A stretch of DNA of 64,000 bases, taken from contig NZ_LOHG01000011.1 of the NCBI RefSeq assembly GCF_022790535.1, forward strand, positions 87,820 to 151,819, read 5' to 3'. The position numbers and the translations under genes are program-made. This document shows positions 43,260 through 51,945 of this stretch, piece by piece. The stretch is from Pseudomonas maioricensis. GTDB taxonomy: Bacteria; Pseudomonadota; Gammaproteobacteria; Pseudomonadales; Pseudomonadaceae. Numbering within the stretch: position 1 is the stretch's first letter; the number at the start of each line of letters is the position of its first letter. The notes under the pieces were generated by a model. That model was not told where the DNA came from. It saw only the letters and a program-made list of their open reading frames with translations, and searched no databases.

Positions 43260-46200
43260 CTATTTAAAGTCCCGGCTGCGGACATCCAGCCCGGTGAGCA
43301 AAGGCGTCAGATCATAGAGCCGTTGTGCAATCAGATGACGTACGCCACCTTGTGATTCCAGACGGCCAAACACCTGAAGCAATTGCGCGCTCACCAACAC
43401 TTTGCGTTGCCGCTCGGCAAGATCGCGCCAGACCACCACGTTAACCATTCCAAACTCGTCCTCAAGTGTCACAAAGGTCACACCGCTGGCCGTTCCTGGA
43501 CGCTGACGACCAACCACTAACCCCGCGACGCTCAGAGTCCGGCCATGTTCAAGGTCAAGCAGGTCTTTTGAGCTGCGAAAGCGTTTCGCAGCCAGTTGAC
43601 GGCGCAGCATGGCGAGTGGATGCGGGCCCAGCGTGGTGCCGGTCATGGCGTAATCGGCCATCAAGTCTTGCGCAACAGTGGGCAACGGCAGAGAAACCTG
43701 TGTTTCTTCACTGCGCTGCTCGGGACCAAACAAGGGCCGTTGCACTTCAACCCCAGCCACTTCCCAGCGCGCCCGATGACGATGCCCGATCAAACCGCGC
43801 AGCGCACCTGAATCAGCCAGTTGCTCCAGCGCCCGGCCATCGAGCCCGGCACGCTGACTCAAATCGGTGGCGTCTTGCAATGCGCCCCGCTCCCTGGCCA
43901 TTTCGATACGTCGACCATCGTCCTCACGAAAACCCTTGATCATCCGCAGCCCCATGCGCAAGGCCAGTGAGCGATTGCGATCGGTGTGTTCGACAGGCTC
44001 AAGTGAGCAATCCCAGTCGCTATAGCGCACGTCTACCGGACGTATTTCAATGTGGTGGCGACGGGCGTCCTGCAGGATTTGATCCGGGCTATAGAACCCC
44101 ATTGGCCAACTGTTGATCAGCGCGCAGGCAAAGGCTGCGGGTTCATGGCACTTCAGCCAGCAACTGGCATACGTCAGCAAGGCAAAACTGGCGGCATGGG
44201 ACTCTGGAAATCCGTAGCTGCCGAAGCCCTTGATCTGCTCGAAGATGCGTTGAATGAATGCAGGCTCGTAACCATTGGCGGTCATCCGTTCCGCGAGACG
44301 AACACGATGTGGCTCCAGGCCGCCATGACGCTTCCAGGCTGCCATGGAACGACGCAGTTCATCTGCCTCGCCGGGCGTGTAATCAGCGGCGATGATCGCC
44401 ACCTCCATGACCTGTTCCTGAAACAACGGCACGCCCAGGGTTCGATTGAATACTTTCTCCAGCCTGGGCGGATAACTAACCTCCTCCTCCTTATTTCGCC
44501 TGCGAAGATAAGGATGAACCATGTCGCCCTGAATCGGCCCCGGCCGGACAATGGCCACCTCGATCACCAGATCATAAAACTTCTTGGGTTTCATGCGCGG
44601 CAGCATGGCCATCTGCGCCCGGGACTCAATCTGGAACACCCCAACAGTGTCAGCGCGGCCAATCATCTCGTAGGTGACCGGGTCATCTTCCGGCAGGGAG
44701 GCAAGCGTCCAGTCGTTCCCCCGGTAGCGGCGCACCAGATCAAAGGTTCTACGCAACGCGCTGAGCATGCCCAAGGCCAGAATGTCGACCTTGAGCAAAC
44801 CTACTGCATCCAGATCGTCCTTGTCCCACTGAATGATGGTCCTGTCAGCCATCGCAGCGTTTTCTACGGGCACCAGGGTGTTGAGCGGGTGCTCGGAAAT
44901 CACGAAGCCACCGGGGTGTTGCGATAAGTGCCGGGGAAACCCTATCAGCTCGCGGGTCAGGGTCAGAACACGATGGAGTATGGGAGTTTGCGGGTCGAAT
45001 CCACTTTCACGCAGGCGTTCCGCCGTCGGTAACTCATCACTCCAGTTGCTGAAACAATCAGCCAGGGCATTGATCTGGTCGGGTGGCAGGCCCAGCACTC
45101 TGGCGATATCCCGTACGGCTCCCGTGCCGTGATAAGTGCTGGCCACCGCCGTCAGCGCCGCCCTGCCCCGGCCATAGCGCTTAAACACGTACTGCAAGAC
45201 TTCTTCGCGACGCTCGTGCTCAAAGTCCACGTCGATATCGGGCGGCTCGTTCCGCTCTTTTGAGATGAAACGCTCGAACAGCAGATTGCTTCTTTCCGGG
45301 TTCAGCTCAGTAATGCCCAGCGCAAAGCAGACCACCGAGTTAGCCGCAGAGCCACGGCCCTGACAGAGGATGTCGCGGCCGCGAGCGAACTGGACAATGT
45401 CGTGAACCGTCAGAAAGTAACTGTCGAATTTCATTTCGCTGATCAGGCGCAGTTCTTTCTCTATCTGGGCCCTTGTCTCTTGCGTGGGCCCACATGGCCA
45501 ACGCTTGCGCGCACCTTCCTCGGTCTTCTCCCGTAGCCATGAAGTAGATGTGTGCCCGGAGGGCACCAGTTCATGGGGGTACTCGTACTGCAACTGGTTT
45601 AGATCGAAGCAGCAGCGTCGGGCAATATGTACCGTTTCAGCCAACAGTGTTTCAGGATAGAGCGCAGCCAAAGCGTCTGTTGAGCGCAAATGCCGCTCGC
45701 CATTGGGGAACAAGTGATGGCCTGCTTCGGCCACCGTCGTGTGACGGCGGATAGCGGTCATGGTGTCCTGCAAAGCTCGCCGACCTCGGGCATGCATGTG
45801 GACATCGCCGCTGGCAACGGCTGGAATGTGCAGGTTTTGCGCTAGATCCCGTAGTTTCTCCAGGCGATGCTGGTCATCAGGTCCGCGATGCAGCTCGACA
45901 GCCAGCCACAACACGTCAGCAAACTGGCTGCCTAACCAGCGGCCGTGCTCAAGCAGGTTACTGTCCGTGAGTTCGGTGTCGGGTACCCACAAGGCCAGCA
46001 GTCCCGGCATGGCATGGCCGAAGTCCTCGCGAAACAGTTGATATTGACCTTTTTTGGCTCTGCGTCGGGCCACGGTTATCAACTGGCACAGCGCTTGGTA
46101 GCCCTGCAGATTCTCCACCAGCAAAACCACCTTTGGCCCATCGTCGATCTGCATTTCGCTGCCGACGATCAGAGGCAGGCCGGTTTTTTTCGAGGCCTGC

Positions 46201-46358
46201 CAGGCACGAACGATCCCTGCCAGCGTGCATTCGTCGGTGATTGCCAGCGCCGCATAGCCGTGGGCCGTGGCCCGTTCAAAGAGTTCAAGGGCGCTGGATG
46301 CTCCACGCTGAAAACTGAAGTTCGTCAGGCAGTGCAATTCGGCATATGGCTGGTTCAT
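43260..46358 (-). CDS. dnaE2: Error-prone DNA polymerase DnaE2 (ImuC)
   Basis: The 1032-residue C-family polymerase starts with a PHP domain (YAELHCLTNFSFQRGASS), has the polymerase core with PPDIDVDFEHERREE (catalytic Asp residues) and ends in an OB-fold (SVAGLVVGRQRPGTASGVTF). DnaE2 acts with ImuA and ImuB in damage-induced mutagenesis and copies past lesions. The length fits DnaE2 (replicative DnaE is about 1170). Its start overlaps the imuB stop (ATGA). It is the last gene of the lexA2 operon. Confidence 0.97.
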   Translation of the reverse strand: MNQPYAELHCLTNFSFQRGASSALELFERATAHGYAALAITDECTLAGIVRAWQASKKTGLPLIVGSEMQIDDGPKVVLLVENLQGYQALCQLITVARRRAKKGQYQLFREDFGHAMPGLLALWVPDTELTDSNLLEHGRWLGSQFADVLWLAVELHRGPDDQHRLEKLRDLAQNLHIPAVASGDVHMHARGRRALQDTMTAIRRHTTVAEAGHHLFPNGERHLRSTDALAALYPETLLAETVHIARRCCFDLNQLQYEYPHELVPSGHTSTSWLREKTEEGARKRWPCGPTQETRAQIEKELRLISEMKFDSYFLTVHDIVQFARGRDILCQGRGSAANSVVCFALGITELNPERSNLLFERFISKERNEPPDIDVDFEHERREEVLQYVFKRYGRGRAALTAVASTYHGTGAVRDIARVLGLPPDQINALADCFSNWSDELPTAERLRESGFDPQTPILHRVLTLTRELIGFPRHLSQHPGGFVISEHPLNTLVPVENAAMADRTIIQWDKDDLDAVGLLKVDILALGMLSALRRTFDLVRRYRGNDWTLASLPEDDPVTYEMIGRADTVGVFQIESRAQMAMLPRMKPKKFYDLVIEVAIVRPGPIQGDMVHPYLRRRNKEEEVSYPPRLEKVFNRTLGVPLFQEQVMEVAIIAADYTPGEADELRRSMAAWKRHGGLEPHRVRLAERMTANGYEPAFIQRIFEQIKGFGSYGFPESHAASFALLTYASCWLKCHEPAAFACALINSWPMGFYSPDQILQDARRHHIEIRPVDVRYSDWDCSLEPVEHTDRNRSLALRMGLRMIKGFREDDGRRIEMARERGALQDATDLSQRAGLDGRALEQLADSGALRGLIGHRHRARWEVAGVEVQRPLFGPEQRSEETQVSLPLPTVAQDLMADYAMTGTTLGPHPLAMLRRQLAAKRFRSSKDLLDLEHGRTLSVAGLVVGRQRPGTASGVTFVTLEDEFGMVNVVVWRDLAERQRKVLVSAQLLQVFGRLESQGGVRHLIAQRLYDLTPLLTGLDVRSRDFK

Positions 46359-47776
46359 GCAAACCAGCCATGCAATAACAGATCACCCTGTTCGCCAACA
46401 GGTCGATACGCCCAGCCACGCTGACCGGTCCTGGTCTCGACCAGATAATAGTCACGACGCACATCGCCACCGTCCCACCAGCCTGATTCAATACGCTCGG
46501 GCCCGGCAAGAATCCGTGTCCCGACACCCTGCAAAGGTTGTGGCTCAGGCAATAACCAGCCAGGTCTGGGGATTGTCGGCGCGCGAGGCCTGGTCTTGGT
46601 CTTGGTCACAAGGTTGCGCTGCCAGGCGCATTCAGGACGATGATCGGCGTGCATCTGCAATGCATTGACCGAATCGTCACCCAGGCGCGCGCGCAAACGT
46701 TCACGCAGCTGCTCCCAAGGCAATGCCTGCTGTGGACGCTCGTCAAACAACTCTCGAAATACCGGAACAAAAGCGGGCAAGTCACGCGCCAGCATACGCA
46801 CAGCGCGTACCGGTGACGTCACCTGTATCTGCTCAAGTCTGCCTCTGGCCAGTTCAAACAGCATGCCCGCTTCGCGCTCGGCACTAAGCAAGCCAATGGG
46901 CACGATGCTTTCGGGTCCATCGTTATGTTCCAGATACAGGCTAAAACGCTGCACGCCGCTGTCGCGCCCGGCCAGGAATGCAGCCAGGTCTGCGACCAGT
47001 CGCTTGAGGGGGAATAACAACGCCTGATGTGACTCGACATCGAAATTCAACTCGATGCGCACATCGAAGTAGTCCGGTGGTGCGTAACACTCCAGCGCGA
47101 CCGGACGCTCGCCCAGCAAATTATCCAGATGCTGCAACACTTGCGCTGGAAAGCGTCGCGCCAGAGTGTCGCGTGGCAAGCTCAGGACCTGACGCAGGGT
47201 ACGCAAGCCCATACGCGACAGCGCCAGGGCAACTTCACGACTCAGCCCCACCCTGTCCACCGGCATGTGCTCCAGTCTCTGGCGCAACTCATGGGGACAG
47301 GTCACGGCGAGCCCGTCATGGGCGTTTGCCAACATGCGCGCAGCCACAGGATTGGGTGCCACGACAATGCGATGGCTGAAGCCTAACGCGCTCAACTCCT
47401 GACGCAGGCGCGCTTCGAATACAGGCCATGGTCCGAACAGGCCGAGGCTGGACTCGACTTCCATGAGCAAAACCCGTGGGTACCTGAGGCTGACTTGCGA
47501 ACTGAAGCGATAGGCCCACGCAGCCAGCAATCGGTGCAGACGCTCGGTCTCGGCAGGGTCATATTCGACGGTGGCAAAGTCCCTGACCAACACCTGCGCG
47601 CTGGTCAGGGACTGACCAGCCCGTAACCCCAAAGCACGAGCCGCCGGGTTGACCGCCTGCAAGATGCGACGCTGCGCGGTACCACTCAGCAACGCGAGCG
47701 GCTCATCAGGGTCGGCACGACGGCGCATGACGCCGTCCAGTGCCATTTGTGGCAACAGGACACAGGCCCACAGCAT
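46355..47776 (-). CDS. imuB: ImuB, Y-family polymerase-like mutagenesis protein
   Basis: The 473-residue protein is a Y-family polymerase homologue that lacks catalytic acidic residues in known members and acts as hub binding the beta clamp and DnaE2. Evidence is MLWACVLLPQMALD at the start, a Y-family palm/finger region to about residue 300 and the conserved C-terminal tail (RDYYLVETRTGQRGWAYRP). Start at 47776 has GAGG five bases upstream. It lies 7 bases after imuA and overlaps dnaE2 by ATGA. Confidence 0.94.
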   Translation of the reverse strand: MLWACVLLPQMALDGVMRRRADPDEPLALLSGTAQRRILQAVNPAARALGLRAGQSLTSAQVLVRDFATVEYDPAETERLHRLLAAWAYRFSSQVSLRYPRVLLMEVESSLGLFGPWPVFEARLRQELSALGFSHRIVVAPNPVAARMLANAHDGLAVTCPHELRQRLEHMPVDRVGLSREVALALSRMGLRTLRQVLSLPRDTLARRFPAQVLQHLDNLLGERPVALECYAPPDYFDVRIELNFDVESHQALLFPLKRLVADLAAFLAGRDSGVQRFSLYLEHNDGPESIVPIGLLSAEREAGMLFELARGRLEQIQVTSPVRAVRMLARDLPAFVPVFRELFDERPQQALPWEQLRERLRARLGDDSVNALQMHADHRPECAWQRNLVTKTKTRPRAPTIPRPGWLLPEPQPLQGVGTRILAGPERIESGWWDGGDVRRDYYLVETRTGQRGWAYRPVGEQGDLLLHGWFA

Positions 47777-47783
47777 AGGAACC

Positions 47784-48404
47784 TCAGGCGTCAGTTGAAA
47801 AAGGGATAGGGGAAACAGGGGCCAGGCCACCACGGCATTTCAGTATCCGTAATTGCTCGGGCCTGGTATCGATGGCAACACGTAACGCTGCGGGCGATGG
47901 GTTGTGCATGGCTGCCATGGGGCGGCAGGCGAAAGCCAGGGTCTGCCCCGTTTCGGCGGCCACCTGCAAGCGACGCAATGCCCGATCATCTGCCTGGCGT
48001 GGCCAGCACAGCACGGCTCCGCAACTGCCGGAGCGCAGGCATTGCTCGGCAGCCCATAATGCATCGCGTTCGCTGGCCTGAATCAGATTGACCTGACGCA
48101 TGTCTACGCCCGCCGCCAGCCAGGCCTGCGGGTATGGAATATAAGGAGGAGCCACCAGCACGACCCGCTCGCCGCTGTCGGTCAGCCTGGCCAAAGTGGG
48201 CCAGAGCAGGCGCAACTCACCACTGCCATCGGCCGCGACAAGAATCTCGCTCAGTGCTGATGCAGGCCAGCCACCGGTTGGCAACACCTTGTCCAGCGCA
48301 GAATGACCAGTAGGCTGCAGGCCGACAGGCGCTGTGTGTTGCCGACCTTTCCAGACCCGACGCTCGTCCAGCAGCGAATCGAGACTGACAACGGCGCCCA
48401 TCAT
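47784..48404 (-). CDS. imuA: ImuA, RecA-like translesion synthesis protein
   Basis: The 206-residue RecA-like protein has HSALDKVLPTGGWPASALSEIL (about 33-54) and a Rossmann-type core but a weak Walker A, as in other ImuA proteins. It is the second gene of the SOS cassette and joins ImuB and DnaE2 in mutagenesis. Its ATG overlaps the lexA2 stop (ATGA); two tandem ATGs make the start uncertain by one codon. Confidence 0.93.
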   Translation of the reverse strand: MMGAVVSLDSLLDERRVWKGRQHTAPVGLQPTGHSALDKVLPTGGWPASALSEILVAADGSGELRLLWPTLARLTDSGERVVLVAPPYIPYPQAWLAAGVDMRQVNLIQASERDALWAAEQCLRSGSCGAVLCWPRQADDRALRRLQVAAETGQTLAFACRPMAAMHNPSPAALRVAIDTRPEQLRILKCRGGLAPVSPIPFSTDA

Positions 48405-49018
48405 GCACGCCTCACCAGACCACAGAACACACCCTCAATGGCGAAGTCCTGATCCGGCTCCACAACAATGGGGGCATACGCCGGATTGCGCGGCAGCAGG
48501 ACAAAGCTATCGCTGCCCTTTTGCAAACGCTTGATTGTCACTTCGCCATCGAGTCGTGCAACCACGATTTGCCCGTCATGGGCATCGCTGCTGCGGTGCA
48601 CGCCTACCAGATCACCATCGAGGATACCGTCCTCAATCATCGAATCGCCTTGAACACGCAGCAGGTAATCGGGTACCCGGGAAAAAGTACTGCGATCCAT
48701 CAGCAAGGTGTCGTGGTGGTCTACGTCCGGACCAATCGGCATGCCTGCGGCCACACGGCCCATGACCGGAATGGCCAGCATTTCGGGCCGCGGGGTTGAC
48801 TGAACCAGACGAATCCCCCGGGCCTGATTGGGCAGCACCTCGATCAGCCCGGCTTCGGTCAGGGCAATGATGTGCTTGCGGGCCACGCTACGCGAAGCAA
48901 AACCAAAGGCTTCGGAGATTTCGGCCAGGCTCGGAGATTGACCTTGCTGCGCGATACGATCACGGATGAAGGTCAGGATGGCGCTACGTTTGGGAGATAA
49001 TGTACTCATGGAGCACAT
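48401..49018 (-). CDS. lexA2: LexA-type SOS repressor heading the imu cassette (LexA2)
   Basis: The 205-residue protein has an N-terminal HTH (SLAEISEAFGFASRSVARKH), the self-cleavage Ala-Gly in GRVAAGMP, and the Ser-Lys dyad in GDSMIEDGI and the VTIKRL block. Heading imuA-imuB-dnaE2, it matches LexA2 of pseudomonads with two LexA proteins. RecA filament triggers cleavage and opens the operon. GGAG five bases before 49018 supports this start; a second ATG at 49009 is possible. Confidence 0.95.
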   Translation of the reverse strand: MCSMSTLSPKRSAILTFIRDRIAQQGQSPSLAEISEAFGFASRSVARKHIIALTEAGLIEVLPNQARGIRLVQSTPRPEMLAIPVMGRVAAGMPIGPDVDHHDTLLMDRSTFSRVPDYLLRVQGDSMIEDGILDGDLVGVHRSSDAHDGQIVVARLDGEVTIKRLQKGSDSFVLLPRNPAYAPIVVEPDQDFAIEGVFCGLVRRA

Positions 49019-49025
49019 TTGTACT
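49012..49025 (-). promoter_or_regulatory. LexA2 box (AGTAC-N4-GTGCT)
   Basis: The minus strand reads AGTAC-AAAT-GTGCT, an exact match to the motif reported for P. putida LexA2. It overlaps the start region of lexA2, so binding would block the operon's own expression. Confidence 0.85.
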
Positions 49026-49085
49026 CCATTGTATTATTTCTGGCTAGAGCATTTGGTCGCCGCACCCGTCAGCGACCAAAGAAAC

Positions 49086-49766
49086 TCAGGACGGGCAGCC
49101 CTCGGCGCCGTCGTTCAGCCCTTGTTTGTAGTTTTCGTATTCAAGCGTTGCCTTGCCATTGACCCACTTGAGGGTCAGGACCAGCACTGAATCGAAGTCA
49201 TCGCCCGTCCAGTCATCGAGCAAGGTGATTTTCTTTCCAGATGCCTCTTCGGCAACCTTGTTGATCAATTCCGGCAGGTAACCGTGGGACCAGGCGGTAT
49301 AGATGGTCGCGTCGTGATACTTGTCTCGCATCAACTCATCAGCCAGCGCACCCGTGTCATTGGCGCCATAGTCAATGTTGACCGGCAGGCCAAGCTTGAT
49401 GGCGCTCGGCCCGACCGTCATCAATGGACGGAGGTAGCTGTAAGAGTGATCGCCCTCACCCTCCTCTACATGACGACTGGGGTTGGCGGCAAAAATGAAA
49501 TTGGCTTTGCCAAATTGTCGCGGCAGTAACTCGGAGAGATCAATGGCGCGGTTCAGGCCCTGACAGTTGAGCTGACCAAGCCCCATGGAAGGTTTCTCCG
49601 CATGGCGCATGAACACTAAGGTTTGAGTACCGTTCTTGGGTTCGGCATGCACGCCTTTACCCAGACTGAACAGTGCGACGGACGATGCAACCAATGCCAC
49701 AGGAACAAAAAACCAGGCACAGCGTCGCTGCAGGCGGCTGAGGATAGTGGATCGGGAAATTTTCAT
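49086..49766 (-). CDS. Membrane-anchored or secreted histidine phosphatase-family protein
   Basis: The 226-residue protein has an N-terminal hydrophobic segment (FFVPVALVASSVALFSL, about 18-34), then the histidine phosphatase start TLVFMRHAEKPS with catalytic His and Arg. A second His occurs in YTAWSHGYL. The mature domain likely works in the periplasm on a phosphorylated substrate I cannot name. The start at 49766 has AAGAG upstream; a longer frame to 49928 is unlikely. 54 bases separate its end from the lexA2 operator region. Confidence 0.85.
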   Translation of the reverse strand: MKISRSTILSRLQRRCAWFFVPVALVASSVALFSLGKGVHAEPKNGTQTLVFMRHAEKPSMGLGQLNCQGLNRAIDLSELLPRQFGKANFIFAANPSRHVEEGEGDHSYSYLRPLMTVGPSAIKLGLPVNIDYGANDTGALADELMRDKYHDATIYTAWSHGYLPELINKVAEEASGKKITLLDDWTGDDFDSVLVLTLKWVNGKATLEYENYKQGLNDGAEGCPS

Positions 49767-50050
49767 GAGTCTCTTATTTTGGCGTGCAGTAGTGAGGTGC
49801 GTAGCATGAAATGCTTCCCTGAGTGGGTCAGCTACCCCGTACAACTCCCTTTTCGAGCACTCCGAAGCGTGTCCCTGAAACGCCCCACAGCCTAACGCGC
49901 ATATATTTCGATCTTGTTGACGTGCCAATAGGAGTCGAAATTGCCCTTAAGGTTGCACACGACCCGGCCAAAAGTCGGAAAAATCAAAGGCCAAGGTGTA
50001 ATTGAATGTGTGTTCCTCATGGATAAACCACATTGGCCTGCCAGTACTCA

Positions 50051-51169
50051 TTACTTGCGAAGCCCGCAAAACACGGCACTGAGCGCGACTGCCAAACCCG
50101 CCAGAGCATACACCCATACAGCAGAAGTAACAGGCAACAATAGGCCTGCCAACAAAGGCCCGATGCCTGCTCCTATGTCTCGCCATACCGCATTGGCGGC
50201 GAGCGCCTGCACCCGATCAGGACCGGGGTTACGCTGGGCAACAAGGGTCGTGACCAGAGGCAGTTGCACCGCACGCAGCACCAATACCCCACCGGCGCCC
50301 AGTATCAACCAGTGGGAGCCGAACGCGATCAGTGCAAGACACGTCAATACAGAACAGACCACCAGCATGCGAACCGCGCCGAAATGGTCCGCAGCCCGCC
50401 CGCCTACAGGGCTCAGAACCATCTCTGAGACATAACGCAAGGCCAGTAAAACGCCGGCCACAATAACGCCGTTGCCGCCCATCACTGTCTGCGCCTGTAA
50501 CGCGAGACTAAAGATAAACAAGCCGTCCAGCGCAACGCCTTCGATAAATGACCAGGTGGCGACACTGTCTGGCGCCTTGAAACGGCGACCCGTGGGGGCA
50601 GGCATGGCATGCGGGCTGTCAGGCAGGCGCCGTGCAAGCCACCAGCCGGTCAGCGCAGCAACGGTCAGCAACATGAAAATCACCCGTGGGCCAAATTCAA
50701 TGCTCACGAGCGCGCCCAGCGGCAATGCGATCATGGGGCCGATGGCAATAAATGCCCTTGAGCGACCCGAGCGATGCGCCGCGCCTGCAGCGTCTGACGT
50801 GGCCAGTACCTGGGTTGAGAGGTTCATGGCCGCATAGGCCAGCCCCCACCCCAGACGCAGAATCAAAAGCCACCAGAAACCTGAAATGAAGGCGTTGCCC
50901 AAGGCACAGACAGCGGCCGTCGCAGCAGCGAGCATTACGGTAGGACGGTCTCCATTGCGCGCGTAATAGCGCACCACATAGCTGTAACCGAAGATACGCA
51001 CCAACCGATTCGCCGCGAGCAAGATACCCGCTTGCGTCAGGCTGATACCAAACGCTTCAACGTGCATGGGTAACAACAGATACAGCAAGACATCGCTGGG
51101 CAGACACAGCGCCAATACTATTGCGGAACGACGGGAAGCAACATCAGCAGTGCGCGGAGCCGAAGCCAT
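50051..51169 (-). CDS. Major facilitator superfamily transporter
   Basis: The 372-residue protein shows about 11-12 hydrophobic segments with the cytoplasmic loop RHxGRSRAFIAIGP-like pattern (AGAAHRSGRSRAFIAIGPM) between helices and a second-half loop GGRAADHFGAVRM, the MFS motif A form. It likely exports or imports a small molecule by proton exchange. There is no adjacent regulator to hint at the substrate. A small hairpin lies in its upstream region. Confidence 0.9.
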   Translation of the reverse strand: MASAPRTADVASRRSAIVLALCLPSDVLLYLLLPMHVEAFGISLTQAGILLAANRLVRIFGYSYVVRYYARNGDRPTVMLAAATAAVCALGNAFISGFWWLLILRLGWGLAYAAMNLSTQVLATSDAAGAAHRSGRSRAFIAIGPMIALPLGALVSIEFGPRVIFMLLTVAALTGWWLARRLPDSPHAMPAPTGRRFKAPDSVATWSFIEGVALDGLFIFSLALQAQTVMGGNGVIVAGVLLALRYVSEMVLSPVGGRAADHFGAVRMLVVCSVLTCLALIAFGSHWLILGAGGVLVLRAVQLPLVTTLVAQRNPGPDRVQALAANAVWRDIGAGIGPLLAGLLLPVTSAVWVYALAGLAVALSAVFCGLRK

Positions 51170-51544
51170 ATCCAGAAAAACCCGGTTACAAAGCGGAACC
51201 GAAGCATGCCGCGTCAGGGTTGCTTATGACAACCCTGTGACGGGGAAATAGCTTTTTCAGCGCTGCGGCATGACCGAAAGAGCCTTTAGGAATAACAGGC
51301 ATGACTCACATCAACAAATCGAAATATTTTCCATTTACCGTAAAAAAATCTCGGCTGATGCGCTTTGGGAGTGCTACTTTTGGTCTTCGTAAGGACTGTT
51401 CAGAAATATTGCAGGAAGGCGCCTCGGCTGACGTAGGAAACTACTGATCTCATACTTAGGCCTCTCAGCTTTTGCTGCCGTCTAGACAGCTCCCTTGCCT
51501 CCCATTTGAGCTATGGAAGTGCTCGTTTGAAAGAGGTGGGTCTC
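51170..51544. other. Gap of 375 bases with one hairpin
   Basis: It separates the divergent MFS and DUF1652 genes. CAGGGTTG (51215-51222) pairs with CAACCCTG (51230-51237) around CTTATGA, in the MFS leader. No coding frame or other element is convincing. Confidence 0.45.
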
Positions 51545-51799
51545 ATGAATAAAGTCACGTTCCCCAATGCTTGTCAGCTGATGCGCTGGTATTTCCATCC
51601 GGTGGGCTTCGAAGCCACCATGGACGCACCCAGCAGCATGGTAGCCCGCCTGTTTGACCGGGCCAGTGGCGAGACGGTCATCGCCGTTGCCGGTCTGCGT
51701 TGCGCAACCGTCATGAATGCGACTGAGGTGGAACTGATCATCGAGGCCATCGAGGCAGAGCTGGAATCGTTCGTGCCTCTGCGCGCTGTAGGGCTTTGA
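51545..51799 (+). CDS. DUF1652-family protein
   Basis: The 84-residue protein reads MNKVTFPNACQLMRWYFHPV at the start and ends ELESFVPLRAVGL, with the middle LFDRASGETVIAVAGLRCA. This is the DUF1652 pattern, common in pseudomonads and of unknown function. GAGGTGG upstream fixes the start at 51545. It stands alone before a REP doublet. Confidence 0.9.
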   Translation: MNKVTFPNACQLMRWYFHPVGFEATMDAPSSMVARLFDRASGETVIAVAGLRCATVMNATEVELIIEAIEAELESFVPLRAVGL

Positions 51800-51834
51800 A
51801 TAACTCGGCCCCTGACACGCGCGACACTGGACCA

Positions 51835-51923
51835 GTAGGAGCTCACCGAGGTTACGAGGCCAGCGATGGCGGTGTATCAGACAAACCGCCATCGCTGGCC
51901 TCGTAAACTCGGTGAGCGCCTAC
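51835..51923. repeat. REP doublet (REPIN-like)
   Basis: GTAGGAGCTCACCGAG at the left pairs with CTCGGTGAGCGCCTAC at the right; GCGATGGCGGTGTATCAG and its partner CCGCCATCGC lie inside. The core matches the copies at 23586 and 29161. Confidence 0.92.
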
Positions 51924-51945
51924 AGGACAGGGTTAAATCTGGAAA

